A stretch of DNA of 64,000 nt from Pseudarthrobacter oxydans (GCF_013314975.1 NZ_JABTYH010000013.1:56755-120754); one strand, 5' to 3'; counted from the stretch's first letter, positions 47,796 to 56,990 are shown. A program made the numbers and translations. The notes: generated from the sequence alone by a model not told the origin.

Positions 47796-48122
47796 ATGAG
47801 TGCCGAGGATCTTGAAAACTACGAAACCGACATGGAGCTTCAGCTCTACCGTGAATACCGCGATGTCGTCGGGCTGTTCAGCTATGTTGTCGAGACCGAA
47901 CGCCGCTTTTACCTGGCCAACCACGTGGACCTGCAGGCCCGCAGCGCAGACGGCGAGGTCTACTTTGACCTGACCCTGCAGGATGCCTGGGTCTGGGACG
48001 TCTACCGTTCCGCACGGTTCGTCAAGAGTGTCCGCGTCCTGACCTTCAAGGACGTCAACGTCGAAGAGCTTCCGCGCAACGAGGAGCTTGCCCTGCCCAA
48101 GGATGTCGACCTGGGCAACTAG
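47796..48122 (+). CDS. DUF2469 family protein
   Basis: A 108-residue protein starting MSAEDLENYETDMELQLYREYRDV, the hallmark of DUF2469, an actinobacterial family of unknown function encoded between rnhB and yraN. It is acidic with no membrane segment. The ATG at 47796 is chosen because homology starts there; an upstream ATG at 47778 would add six residues. It lies 48 bp after rnhB and is probably on the same transcript. Confidence 0.9.
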   Translation: MSAEDLENYETDMELQLYREYRDVVGLFSYVVETERRFYLANHVDLQARSADGEVYFDLTLQDAWVWDVYRSARFVKSVRVLTFKDVNVEELPRNEELALPKDVDLGN

Positions 48123-48260
48123 CACCTTGCGCGGGCCCGGACTTCCCCTGCACAGCTGACTTTTCCTTCACAAGGCCTGCCGGGCCCGGTTCATCCACAT
48201 AGGGGACCGCCGTCCTGTCCTTCGTGTTCCAGCCCGTCCAGGCTGGTTGCGGAGGTAGAC

Positions 48261-48617
48261 ATGAAATCGAAAGACCTGCTGGGCCGGCACGGCGAGGACC
48301 TTGCCGCCGGATACCTGGAAACCCTTGGCATGCTCGTGGTGGAGCGCAACTGGCGCTGCACCGAGGGTGAAATAGACATCGTCGCGCTCGACGGCGATGC
48401 CCTCGTGATCGCCGAGGTCAAAACCCGCCGTACCCTCGATTACGGCCATCCGTTTGAAGCCGTTGGCCCGGACAAGCTGGCGCGGCTGCACCGGCTGGGG
48501 GCCGCATGGTGCCGGGACCGTGAGCTTCGGATGCCGCTGCGGCGCGTTGACGTCATCGCGGTGATTGACGACGGCGGCGGGTCGCCCCTGGTGGAGCACC
48601 TCAGGGGGGTGGGCTGA
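48261..48617 (+). CDS. yraN: UPF0102/YraN family endonuclease-like protein
   Basis: A 118-residue protein of the YraN family with a restriction-endonuclease-like fold. The motif pieces GEIDIVALDGDALVIAEVKTRR contain the acidic and lysine residues of a PD-(D/E)xK site. Its biological role is unproven. A strong GGAGG (48251-48255) lies five bases before the ATG. The stop directly precedes the comM ATG, so the genes are coupled. Confidence 0.92.
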   Translation: MKSKDLLGRHGEDLAAGYLETLGMLVVERNWRCTEGEIDIVALDGDALVIAEVKTRRTLDYGHPFEAVGPDKLARLHRLGAAWCRDRELRMPLRRVDVIAVIDDGGGSPLVEHLRGVG

Positions 48618-50162
48618 ATGCCGCTGGGACGCACCTACTCCATTGCCCTGGTGGGGCTCAACGGCTACATGGTGGAGGTCGAGGCCGACATCGGCCAGAC
48701 CCTCCCTGCATTCGTACTGCTCGGCCTCCCGGACGCTTCCCTTAATGAGGCCAAGGAGCGGATCCGGTCGGCGGCGAAGAATTCCGGAATTCCGCTGAGC
48801 CGCCGGAAGATCACCGCCAACCTCATCCCCGCCTCCCTGCCGAAGCGGGGATCCGGATTCGACCTGGCGGTGACCATGGCCGTACTCCGCGCCGCCAATG
48901 ACATCAAACCCACCGGGCGGACGGTGTTTATCGCAGAGCTGGGACTCGACGGCCGGCTGCGCCCTGTTCGCGGAATCCTGCCGGCGGTGATGGCCTCGGT
49001 GCAGGCCGGTTTTCCGGACATCGTTGTGGCGCAGGCAAACCTGGCGGAGGCATCGTTGGTTCCCGATGCCAACGTGCGGGGGTACAGCACCCTGGCCCGG
49101 CTGGCGCTGGAATTCGGCGCGGATCCCCAGGAGCTTGCGCTGGATTTCGAACCAGAGGACACGGACAGCCCCGGGGACGCAGGAGTGGAGGCCGGCACTT
49201 ACCCTGACATGGCGGATGTCTCCGGCCAGGGGGATGCCCGGCGCGCACTGGAAGTCGCAGCTGCCGGCGCCCACCACCTCCTCCTGACCGGTCCTCCGGG
49301 CGCGGGCAAGACCATGCTGGCGGAACGCCTGCCCGGGCTCCTGCCGGATCTTGGCGACCATGAGTCCATGGAGGTCACGGCCATCCATTCGCTGTGCGGA
49401 CTGCCGTCTTCCCCTGTGCAGCTCCTCCGGCGGCCACCCTTCGAAAGTCCGCACCACTCGGCAACCGCGGCAGCCATCATTGGGGGAGGCTCGGGGCTTC
49501 CCCGGCCCGGAGCCGCCTCCCGTGCCCACCGCGGAGTCCTGTTCCTTGACGAGGCACCCGAGTACGAGCGCCGCGTGCTCGATGCCCTCCGCCAGCCCCT
49601 GGAAAGCGGTGAACTGGTGATCCACCGGTCAGCAGGAACCGCTGCCTACCCAGCAAGGTTCCAGCTGGTGCTCGCCGCCAATCCCTGTCCCTGCGGCAAG
49701 GCCTCCGGCAAAGGCCTCGACTGCACCTGCACGCCCATGATGCGACGGCGTTACCTGGCCAGGATGTCCGGTCCGCTCCTCGACAGGGTGGACATCCAGC
49801 TTCAGGTGGAACGGGTTTCCCTGGCCGACTTCGGACAGGCAGGGGCTGAGGAAGACACGGCAACTGTCGCACGGCGGGTGCTGGGCGCACGGTCCCGGCA
49901 ACGGGAGCGGTTGGCCGCCTACGGGCTGGAAACCAATGCGCAGATCCCCGGCCGCATCCTCCGGGGCGAGCTTCGGCTCCCGCCCGCAGTGACGCGCATC
50001 CTGGATCATTCCCTGGAGCGCGGCATCCTCACGGCGCGCGGCTACGACAGGGTGCTCCGGCTCGCATGGACCCTCGCCGACTTGGGATACCGGGAGCAAC
50101 CGGACATCAACGACATCGGCCAGGCGCTGGGGCTTCGGCAGGCAACGGCGGCCGCAGCATGA
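48618..50162 (+). CDS. comM: YifB/ComM family Mg-chelatase-like AAA+ ATPase
   Basis: A 514-residue AAA+ protein. An N-terminal Lon-like/ChlI domain (residues 1-180) precedes Walker A GPPGAGKTMLAE, the sensor segment FLDEAPEYERRVLDALRQPLE and a C-terminal magnesium-chelatase domain. ComM family members are helicases that promote branch migration during natural transformation. The neighbour dprA supports a role in DNA uptake or recombination, but competence is not shown for this organism. It starts directly after yraN. Confidence 0.93.
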   Translation: MPLGRTYSIALVGLNGYMVEVEADIGQTLPAFVLLGLPDASLNEAKERIRSAAKNSGIPLSRRKITANLIPASLPKRGSGFDLAVTMAVLRAANDIKPTGRTVFIAELGLDGRLRPVRGILPAVMASVQAGFPDIVVAQANLAEASLVPDANVRGYSTLARLALEFGADPQELALDFEPEDTDSPGDAGVEAGTYPDMADVSGQGDARRALEVAAAGAHHLLLTGPPGAGKTMLAERLPGLLPDLGDHESMEVTAIHSLCGLPSSPVQLLRRPPFESPHHSATAAAIIGGGSGLPRPGAASRAHRGVLFLDEAPEYERRVLDALRQPLESGELVIHRSAGTAAYPARFQLVLAANPCPCGKASGKGLDCTCTPMMRRRYLARMSGPLLDRVDIQLQVERVSLADFGQAGAEEDTATVARRVLGARSRQRERLAAYGLETNAQIPGRILRGELRLPPAVTRILDHSLERGILTARGYDRVLRLAWTLADLGYREQPDINDIGQALGLRQATAAAA

Positions 50163-50173
50163 AGGAGGCAGCC

Positions 50174-51364
50174 ATGGATTCGGGCATCGAGCGGCGTTCC
50201 CGAGCCGCACTCTCACGCCTCATGGAACCCCAGGACGCGGCCGGCCTTGCGCTGGTGCAGGCGGCCGGGGCAGTGGATGCCCTGCGGATCGCCACGGGGC
50301 AACTGTCGGCCGGCCCCGAGCTGGAGCGGGAGATCACCGCGCTGCTCTCGGACGGGGGCCCTGGCACCAGCTGGGCAGGGTTGGCCGCTTCCCTGAAACG
50401 CTGGCATCCCCGGATACCGGATCTGGCCCCCGAGCGGGACCTGGCAACCATGGCGCGGCTGGGCGGCCGGCTGATCATTCCGTCGGACGAATTGTGGCCG
50501 GTCCAGCTGGCTGACCTTGGAATCCAGGAGCCGATCTGCCTCTGGTGGCGGGGCCAGCAACAGCCGCTGCCCGGAGCAGCAACATCCATAGCCCTGGTTG
50601 GCTCGCGGGACAGCACCAGTTACGGCGCCTCCGTCACCGGCGATCTTGCCTACTCGCTGGCCCAGCGCGGCTTCACCGTGGTGTCGGGAGGGGCCTACGG
50701 GATCGACGCGCATGCCCACCGGGCCGCCCTCGCCGGAGCGTCCGGTGCGGTCCCCACCATTGCTGTGATGGCAGGGGGAGTGGACCGGTTCTATCCTTCG
50801 GGGAACGATGACCTCCTGCGGGCCGTATCCAACCAAGGCGCTGTCCTGGCCGAGGTTCCGCCGGGCTCCGCTCCCACCCGTTACCGGTTCCTGCAACGTA
50901 ACCGCATCATTGCCGCCCTGTCCGCCGTGACCGTGGTGGTCGAGGCCAGGTGGCGGTCCGGGGCGCTCAACACCGCCCATCACGCCGAGACCCTTGGCCG
51001 GGCGGTCGGGGCTGTTCCGGGGTCGGTACACAGCGCCAACTCGGCCGGATGCCACCGGCTTCTGAGGGACGGCGGCGCTGTCTGCGTGACCGATGCTGCC
51101 GAGGTAGCCGAGCTGGCCGGGCCGAGCGGCTCCGCCCTCCCTGATCCCCGCCACGGGCAGGCCGCGGTGCAGGACGGGCTGACGCTGGAGGATCTGATCC
51201 TCCTGGACGCTCTTCCCCTCCGCTCCGTGACATCGGTGGAAAAACTCTCGGTGGTGGCCGGCCTGGCCCAGGAGTCGGTGCGGGCCGGGCTGGGCCGGCT
51301 GGGCCTGCTGGGCCTCGCCGTCCCGGAACGGGGAGGCTGGAAACGCGGCAAGGCAACAGGCTGA
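50174..51364 (+). CDS. dprA: DNA-processing protein DprA
   Basis: DprA, 396 residues, loads RecA on incoming single-stranded DNA. The Rossmann-like core shows ALVGSRDSTSYG, VVSGGAYGIDAHAHRAAL, FYPSGNDDLL and RYRFLQRNRIIAALS. A C-terminal winged helix (about residues 335-390) is present. A strong AAGGAGG (50162-50168) stands five bases before the ATG at 50174. An ATG at 50159 overlapping the comM stop would place that Shine-Dalgarno inside the gene, so 50174 is preferred. Confidence 0.93.
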   Translation: MDSGIERRSRAALSRLMEPQDAAGLALVQAAGAVDALRIATGQLSAGPELEREITALLSDGGPGTSWAGLAASLKRWHPRIPDLAPERDLATMARLGGRLIIPSDELWPVQLADLGIQEPICLWWRGQQQPLPGAATSIALVGSRDSTSYGASVTGDLAYSLAQRGFTVVSGGAYGIDAHAHRAALAGASGAVPTIAVMAGGVDRFYPSGNDDLLRAVSNQGAVLAEVPPGSAPTRYRFLQRNRIIAALSAVTVVVEARWRSGALNTAHHAETLGRAVGAVPGSVHSANSAGCHRLLRDGGAVCVTDAAEVAELAGPSGSALPDPRHGQAAVQDGLTLEDLILLDALPLRSVTSVEKLSVVAGLAQESVRAGLGRLGLLGLAVPERGGWKRGKATG

Positions 51365-51472
51365 CGCGAATTGCCCGGCAGGTACGGCCGCCCCGGACCT
51401 GAGGCGCAGGCGCCGGGCGGCGCGACGCGTGTCAGCCAATAATTTCCCCACCGCAGCTGAGAGAGTAGACGG

Positions 51473-52399
51473 GTGGATGATGAGGGATTGCCTGCGGAGC
51501 TCGGCGGGGCGCTTGACGCCTTCGCGCAGTACCTGTCCGCCGAGCGCGCAGTCTCCCCCCATACTCTCCGCGGATACCTGGGTGATGTCCGCAGCCTCCT
51601 GTCCCACGCTGCGTCCGAAGGCGCGGTCCGGCTCCAGGACCTGGAACTCGGAACCCTCCGGCGCTGGCTCGGTGCCCAGAGCCAGGAGGGCGCGGCGCGC
51701 AGCACCCTGGCCCGCCGGTCCGCCGCTGTCAGGGTTTTTACGGCCTGGGCCATGGCGGAGGAACGTATCACCACCGATCCCGCCCTCCGGCTCAAGGCCC
51801 CCAAGCGCGAACAGTCCCTGCCCGGGGTACTGCAGGCCGGACAGTTGACCCGGCTGCTGTCCACCCTTGAAGAGGCTGCGGCCGAGGGTGCCCCGCTCGC
51901 CCTGCGGAACCGCGCCATCGTGGAGCTGCTCTACGCCACGGGAGTCCGGGTGGGCGAACTGGCCGGGCTGGACGTTGATGACCTGGACCCGGACCGGCGG
52001 ACTTTGCGCGTCATCGGCAAGGGCAACAAGGAGCGCACTGTTCCGTACGGTGTTCCGGCAGCCCTGGCAGTGGATGACTGGCTGCGGCGCGGCAGGCCAC
52101 TCGTTGTCCGGGACAACAGCGGGCCGGCCCTCTTCCTGGGCGTCCGGGGCGGAAGGGTGGACCAGCGGCAGGTCCGCGCCATGGTCAACGACCTTTTCGC
52201 TGGGCTCGGCGACACCTCCGCGTCAGGCCCGCACGCGCTCCGGCATTCGGCGGCCACGCACCTGCTGGACGGCGGAGCCGATCTGCGCGCGGTGCAGGAA
52301 ATCCTCGGGCACAGCAGCCTGGCCACCACCCAGATCTATACCCACGTCTCGGTCGACCGGCTTCGCAAGAGCTACCAGCAGGCGCACCCGAGGGCGTAA
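51473..52399 (+). CDS. xerC: Tyrosine recombinase XerC
   Basis: A 308-residue tyrosine recombinase that resolves chromosome dimers at dif. The catalytic set is complete: Arg159 (GVRVGEL), Lys183 (GKGNKER), His254 and Arg257 (HALRHS), His280 (LGHSS) and Tyr289 (IYTHVS). The N-terminal SAM-like core-binding domain covers residues 10-110. GTG start at 51473. Its place after dprA, not beside a transposon or prophage, supports the housekeeping Xer role. The dif site is not in this window. Confidence 0.92.
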   Translation: MDDEGLPAELGGALDAFAQYLSAERAVSPHTLRGYLGDVRSLLSHAASEGAVRLQDLELGTLRRWLGAQSQEGAARSTLARRSAAVRVFTAWAMAEERITTDPALRLKAPKREQSLPGVLQAGQLTRLLSTLEEAAAEGAPLALRNRAIVELLYATGVRVGELAGLDVDDLDPDRRTLRVIGKGNKERTVPYGVPAALAVDDWLRRGRPLVVRDNSGPALFLGVRGGRVDQRQVRAMVNDLFAGLGDTSASGPHALRHSAATHLLDGGADLRAVQEILGHSSLATTQIYTHVSVDRLRKSYQQAHPRA

Positions 52400-52444
52400 G
52401 TCCGCGTTACGGGAATCGCACTGGCGTAATTTGGTGCGGTACGG

Positions 52445-52499
52445 CACAATAAGAATCACGTCCGGCAACTTTCAAGTCCCGCTTGAAGCTAGCAGCTTC
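52445..52499 (+). promoter_or_regulatory. Promoter element and alternative hairpins upstream of DUF3145
   Basis: A CACAAT -10-like element (52445-52450, in GGCACAATAA) is followed by two hairpins that share bases: TTCAAG-5-CTTGAA (52471-52487) and GAAGCT-3-AGCTTC (52485-52499). They cannot form together. The -35 is unclear. Confidence 0.4.
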
Positions 52500-52641
52500 C
52501 TGCGTCACGGTAAGCCCGGACACAGCTTTATCTGATACATCTGAATACGCAGGCAGGAAACACAGCCGCAGTGCACGGCACGGCAGTTCCATCCAGGCAG
52601 AGGTCGTTGGGGAAGACGTACCTAGAGCTATGGAGGATGGA

Positions 52642-53145
52642 ATGTCTGTTGCAATGACCCGCGGTGTGCTGTTCGTTCACTCGGCCCCTACGGCTCTGTG
52701 CCCCCACGTTGAGTGGGCCATCGGATCTGTCGTGGACAAGCGGACGGACCTTGAGTGGACCCCGCAGCCTGCCGCGCCCGGAATGTTCCGGGCCGAGTTG
52801 TCCTGGACCGGTGCCCCCGGCACGGGATCGCAGCTTGCGTCGTGCCTGCGGGGATGGGCGCATCTCCGCTATGAGGTCACCGAGGAGCCAAGCCAGGGTG
52901 TCGACGGCGGCCGCTGGTCCCACACCCCTGAGCTGGGCATATTCCACGCCGTCACCGACGTGCACGGCAACATCATGGTGTCCGAGGACAGGATCCGGTA
53001 CGCCTACGAGTCGGGCGCCGGCGACCCCGCAGCCGTCTACCATGAGCTTTCCCTTGCCCTCGGGGAGGCCTGGGACGAGGAACTTGAGCCGTTCCGGCAC
53101 GCGGCCGAAGGCGCCCCTGTCCGTTGGCTCCACCAGGTGGGCTGA
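52642..53145 (+). CDS. DUF3145 family protein
   Basis: A 167-residue protein starting MSVAMTRGVLFVHSAPTALCP, typical of DUF3145, an actinobacterial family of unknown function. Conserved aromatic and acidic blocks include CPHVEWAIG and LGEAWDEELEPFRHAAEG. It is soluble, with no signal peptide. The ATG at 52642 lies five bases past GGAGG; the ATG at 52630 is less likely. It has a long leader with paired hairpins and is followed by a strong terminator shared with fabF. Confidence 0.88.
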   Translation: MSVAMTRGVLFVHSAPTALCPHVEWAIGSVVDKRTDLEWTPQPAAPGMFRAELSWTGAPGTGSQLASCLRGWAHLRYEVTEEPSQGVDGGRWSHTPELGIFHAVTDVHGNIMVSEDRIRYAYESGAGDPAAVYHELSLALGEAWDEELEPFRHAAEGAPVRWLHQVG

Positions 53146-53173
53146 CCGCCGTCGACCTGATTTTTCCATAGCA

Positions 53174-53209
53174 AAGAGGAGGCCCCGCCGAATGGCGGGG
53201 CCTCCTCTT
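53174..53209. terminator. Bidirectional terminator between DUF3145 and fabF
   Basis: A perfect 16-bp stem (53174-53189 with 53194-53209) and a 4-base loop, ending in T-rich sequence on both strands, placed between convergent genes. Confidence 0.85.
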
Positions 53210-53233
53210 GTACGCGGTACAAGGTCCGGAACA

Positions 53234-54469
53234 TCAGACGCTGCGGACCGCAATCACGGCGTTGTGGCCACCAAAGCCGAACGAGTTGCTCAGCGCCACG
53301 ATGTTGCCTGCGGGCAGGTCGCGGGCCGAGGTGACGACGTCGAGCGGGATCTCCGGGTCCTGGTTTTCCAGGTTGATGGTGACCGGTGCCTTTCGGTCGT
53401 AGACAGCAAGCACAGTCAGGACGGCCTCAACGGCACCGGATGCGCCCAGGAGGTGGCCCATCTGGGACTTCGTCGCGGAGACGGCGACGTTGTCCACATG
53501 GTTTCCCAGTGCAGCGCGGAGGGCCGTGTATTCAGGTTTGTCTCCCACCGGCGTTGACGTGGCGTGCGCGTTGACGTGCACCACATCCTCCGGCTGGATC
53601 CTGCCATCGAACATTGCGGCCTTCAGTGCGCGGGTGGCACCCAGGCCTGCGGGGTCGGGGGCGGTGATGTGGTAGGCGTCGGCGGTGACGGATGTTCCCG
53701 CCAGTTCACCGTAGATGCGCGCCCCGCGAGCCAGGGCGTGCTCCTCAGCTTCGAGGACCAGGGCTCCGGCGCCTTCACCCATAACAAAGCCGTCGCGGCC
53801 CGTGTCGTAGGGGCGGGAAGCGCGTTCCGGCTCGTCGTTCCGGCGGGAGAGGGCCTGCATGGAGGCGAAGGCTGCGAGGGGCATCGGGTGGATGGCGGCT
53901 TCGGCGCCGCCGCACATGACCACGTCGGCCTTGCCTGAGCGGATCAGGTCGAGCCCGAGGTGCAGGGCTTCGGTGCCGGACGCGCAGGCGGAAACAGGGG
54001 TGTGGGCGCCGGCGCGGGCGCCGAGGTCCAGGCTGACGGCTGCGGCAACGCCGTTGGGCATCAGCATGGGAACGGTCATGGGGAGGACCCGGCGGGGGCC
54101 TTTTTCCTTGAGGGTGTCCCAGGCATCAAGGAGCGTCCAGACGCCGCCAATACCCGTGGCGAAGGCGACTGCCAGCCTGTCCTTGTCAAAGTCGGTGATG
54201 CCGGAGTCAGCCCAGGCTTCACGGGCTGCGATGACGCCGAACTGGGTGGACGGGTCCATCCGCTTGGCCTCGACGCGGCTGAGCACGTCCAGGGCCGGGG
54301 TGCTGCAACGCGCGGCGAAGTGGACGGGAAGCTCGTACTTGGCTACCCAGTCGTCCTCCAGGGTGCGGGCACCGGAGACCCCCTTGAGCGCGTTGTTCCA
54401 CATCGTGGGTACATCGCCGCCGATGGGCGTGGTGGCACCCAGACCGGTAATGACTACTTTGCGTGTCAT
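53234..54469 (-). CDS. fabF: 3-oxoacyl-ACP synthase II
   Basis: FabF, 411 residues, the elongating condensing enzyme of type II fatty acid synthesis. The catalytic Cys162 is in VSACASGTEAL, with His residues in VNAHATSTPVGD and SQMGHLLGASG. The ATG at 54469 begins MTRKVVITGLGATTPIGG. It is the last gene of fabD-fabH-acpP-fabF, separated from acpP by 208 bp that contain a strong hairpin. An acyl-CoA carboxylase gene often follows in relatives; here DUF3145 is convergent instead. Confidence 0.95.
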   Translation of the reverse strand: MTRKVVITGLGATTPIGGDVPTMWNNALKGVSGARTLEDDWVAKYELPVHFAARCSTPALDVLSRVEAKRMDPSTQFGVIAAREAWADSGITDFDKDRLAVAFATGIGGVWTLLDAWDTLKEKGPRRVLPMTVPMLMPNGVAAAVSLDLGARAGAHTPVSACASGTEALHLGLDLIRSGKADVVMCGGAEAAIHPMPLAAFASMQALSRRNDEPERASRPYDTGRDGFVMGEGAGALVLEAEEHALARGARIYGELAGTSVTADAYHITAPDPAGLGATRALKAAMFDGRIQPEDVVHVNAHATSTPVGDKPEYTALRAALGNHVDNVAVSATKSQMGHLLGASGAVEAVLTVLAVYDRKAPVTINLENQDPEIPLDVVTSARDLPAGNIVALSNSFGFGGHNAVIAVRSV

Positions 54470-54614
54470 GGGATCACTCTTTCGTCGGTGGGGAATCCGT
54501 CTGCCGGAGGTCCCGCGTATTGATGATCGGCACACTGCTTCAAGCAACAACGCTGCCGGGGACAACGCCCGTAGGGGGACTGCCGCGTGGTGCAGGTACC
54601 GGAAAATGCGGCGG

Positions 54615-54644
54615 GCTGCCGGTCCGGTCGTCCGGACCGGCAGC
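54615..54644 (-). terminator. Hairpin between acpP and fabF
   Basis: A perfect 12-bp GC-rich stem (54615-54626 with 54633-54644), 6-base loop, no T tract. In the 208-bp gap it could reduce read-through or stabilise the 3' end of the acpP message, giving more ACP than FabF. Confidence 0.5.
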
Positions 54645-54677
54645 CCTGCCATGCCGATTGAACGGCGGAAGCCTTGG

Positions 54678-54923
54678 CTAGGCCTGTGCTCCGGCGATGA
54701 AGCTGACGGCGTCGCCGACGGTCTTGAGGTTCTTGACCTCTTCGTCCGGGATGCGCACGCCGAACTTCTCTTCGGCGTTGACCACAATGGTCATCATGGA
54801 GATGGAGTCGATGTCCAGGTCCTCGGTGAAGGACTTGTCCAGCTCCACGGCCTCGGGGGCCAGGCCGGTTTCTTCGTTGACGATTTCAGCCAAGCCGGCC
54901 AGGATCTCTTCGTTGCTAGCCAT
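54678..54923 (-). CDS. acpP: Acyl carrier protein
   Basis: ACP, 81 residues, a small acidic four-helix protein. The phosphopantetheine attachment site is Ser40 in DLDIDSISMM; the usual DSL is DSI here. It carries growing acyl chains between FabD, FabH and FabF, whose genes flank it. The ATG at 54923 begins MASNEEILAGLAEIV. There are 79 bp to fabH upstream and a 208-bp gap to fabF downstream. Confidence 0.96.
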   Translation of the reverse strand: MASNEEILAGLAEIVNEETGLAPEAVELDKSFTEDLDIDSISMMTIVVNAEEKFGVRIPDEEVKNLKTVGDAVSFIAGAQA

Positions 54924-55002
54924 TGATGGCTCCTTTTCTTGTATTGCCGGCAGGGGCTGCCGGAAATGGTTCAGGACGCGGTTGCGGCCTGTTGGGGCGT
55001 TC

Positions 55003-56064
55003 CTAAGGAAGGACAACTACCTGTGCGCCGAAGACGAGCCCGGCCCCGAATCCGATCTGGAGGGCCAGTCCGCCGCTCAGTTCCGGCTTTTCGGCCAGCA
55101 GGCGGTGGGTGGCCAGCGGAATGGACGCTGCAGAGGTGTTCCCTGCATCGGCGATGTCCCGTGCCACTGTAACCGTCTCGGGCAGCTTCAGCTTCTTCAC
55201 CATCTCGTCGATGATGCGCATGTTGGCCTGGTGGGGGATGAAGGCCACCAGGTCGTCGGCCTGTACACCGGCTGCGTCCATGGCCTGCTGGGCCACCTTT
55301 GCCATCTCCCACACGGCCCAGCGGAAGACGGTCTGGCCGTCCTGGCGGAGGGTGGGGTACAGTTCCTGGGCTTCCTCGAGCAGGGCAAGGTCCCCTGTCG
55401 AGTCCGACTGGCGGGCAGCCATGCCAAGGTCGCGGACATCCAGCATGGAACGGGTCATGCCGATGGCGTCCCACTTGCTGCCGTCCGACCCCCAGACCGA
55501 CGGTGCGATTCCGGGAGTTTCGGAGGGTCCAATGACGACGGCGCCGGCACCGTCCCCGAGCAGGAAGGAGATGGTTCGTTCACGGTTGTCGATGACGTCC
55601 GACAACTTTTCAGCGCCCACCACCAGGACGTATTTCGCGGCGCCTGAACGGACCAGTGCGTCCCCCTGGGCGATGCCGTAGCAGTAGCCGGCGCAGGCTG
55701 CGGAGATGTCAAAGGCGGGTGCCGGGGTGGCGCCCAGGCGGTCCGCCAGGGCGGCCGCGGCAGACGGCGTGGCGTAGGGATGGGTCACGGTGGAGACGAT
55801 GACGGCGCCCAGGTCCGAGGCCTGGATTCCAGCCTTCTCCATCGCCTCGCGGGCAGCGCCCTCGGCCATGTCGATGACGCTGACCCCGGCCGGGGCCCGG
55901 TGGCGGGTCACGATGCCGGTGCGCTGGCGGATCCATTCGTCGGAGGAATCGATCCACTGGCACACGTCTTCGTTGGTGACGATGACGTCCGGCCGGAAGG
56001 CGCCCAGGCCGAGGATCCGGGTGTGCTCCTGAATCGGGGCCTGTTTCAGTGTGGGAACGCTCAT
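55003..56064 (-). CDS. fabH: 3-oxoacyl-ACP synthase III
   Basis: FabH, 353 residues, starts fatty acid synthesis by condensing an acyl-CoA primer with malonyl-ACP. The triad is Cys124 (DISAACAGYCYG), His (FIPHQANMR) and Asn (DAGNTSAAS). The high content of branched fatty acids in this group of bacteria suggests branched acyl-CoA primers, which is inference. The ATG overlaps the fabD stop (ATGA). It lacks the Glu characteristic of OleA, which separates it from the oleA gene near 25 kb. Confidence 0.95.
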   Translation of the reverse strand: MSVPTLKQAPIQEHTRILGLGAFRPDVIVTNEDVCQWIDSSDEWIRQRTGIVTRHRAPAGVSVIDMAEGAAREAMEKAGIQASDLGAVIVSTVTHPYATPSAAAALADRLGATPAPAFDISAACAGYCYGIAQGDALVRSGAAKYVLVVGAEKLSDVIDNRERTISFLLGDGAGAVVIGPSETPGIAPSVWGSDGSKWDAIGMTRSMLDVRDLGMAARQSDSTGDLALLEEAQELYPTLRQDGQTVFRWAVWEMAKVAQQAMDAAGVQADDLVAFIPHQANMRIIDEMVKKLKLPETVTVARDIADAGNTSAASIPLATHRLLAEKPELSGGLALQIGFGAGLVFGAQVVVLP

Positions 56065-56990
56065 GCGTTGCCCTCCAGTTCTGCGAAAAGCGCCAGGGCG
56101 GCGGAAAGGTCGTCCGGGGTTTTGACCGCGACGGTTTTGACGCCGGGCATGCCCCGCTTGGCGAGCCCGGCAAGAGTGCCGGCAGGAGCAAGTTCAATGA
56201 CGCCGGTGACGCCCCGCGCAACCATCGTCTCCATGCACCGGTCCCAGCGGACGGGACGTGACACCTGGGCGATGAGCCTCCCGACGGCGGCGTGGCCGTC
56301 AGTGACTTCACCGCCGTCGTAGTTGGACAGCAGCGGCACCTTCGGCGCCTGCGGCTTCAGCTGGGGTTCAAGCGCCTTAAGGGCACTGACTGCGGGAGCC
56401 ATGTGGCTGGTGTGGAAGGCGCCGGCAACCTTCAGGGGGATGACCCGGGCCTTTGCCGGCGGGTTGTCGGCCAGGGCCTTCAGCTGGTCAAAGGTTCCTG
56501 CGGCAACGGTCTGTCCCGCGCCGTTGACGTTGGCTGGAGTGGCGCCCGAGGCCGTGATGGCTGCCAGGACGTCGGCGGGGTCGCCGCCCACCACTGCGCT
56601 CATGCCGGTGGGGGTGACGGCAGCAGCTGCAGCCATGCTGTTGGCCCGCTCGCGGACGAACGTCATGGCCTCCTGCTCGGTGAGTACGCCTGCGAGGGCG
56701 GAGGCGGTGATTTCACCAACGGAGTGGCCTGCCAGGATGACCGGAAGTGAGCTGAGCTCAACATCGAACAGGGAAGCGGCCGCAACAAGTCCGGCGGCCA
56801 CGATCAGGGGCTGCGCTACGGCGGTGTCCTTGATGGTTTCTTCGTCCGAGGTGGTCCCGTGGGCGATCAGGTCAATGCCTGCGATGTCGCTGAGGGCGGC
56901 CAGCTGGCCTGCCACCGAGGGCAGTTCCAGCCAAGGGGCCAGAAAACCCGGGGTCTGTGAGCCCTGTCCAGGGCAGACTATTGCAAGCAC
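56061..56990 (-). CDS. fabD: Malonyl-CoA:ACP transacylase
   Basis: FabD, 309 residues, loads malonate from CoA onto ACP. It opens MLAIVCPGQGSQTPGF and has the nucleophile Ser90 in GHSVGE, with His in the AGAFHTSHM block. GTG start at 56990. It is the first gene of the fab operon and is preceded by an 88-bp gap to the PucR-type regulator gene. That gap contains a perfect 7-5-7 palindrome at 57057-57075. Confidence 0.94.
   Translation of the reverse strand: MLAIVCPGQGSQTPGFLAPWLELPSVAGQLAALSDIAGIDLIAHGTTSDEETIKDTAVAQPLIVAAGLVAAASLFDVELSSLPVILAGHSVGEITASALAGVLTEQEAMTFVRERANSMAAAAAVTPTGMSAVVGGDPADVLAAITASGATPANVNGAGQTVAAGTFDQLKALADNPPAKARVIPLKVAGAFHTSHMAPAVSALKALEPQLKPQAPKVPLLSNYDGGEVTDGHAAVGRLIAQVSRPVRWDRCMETMVARGVTGVIELAPAGTLAGLAKRGMPGVKTVAVKTPDDLSAALALFAELEGNA

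Noticed and set aside
51473..52399. XerC as an integrase marking a mobile element
   Set aside because: It follows dprA as in other actinobacteria. No att repeats, phage genes or compositional change are nearby.
54615..54644. Hairpin between acpP and fabF as proof that fabF is a separate operon
   Set aside because: There is no T tract, so it may only attenuate or protect the acpP 3' end; kept as a feature with moderate confidence.
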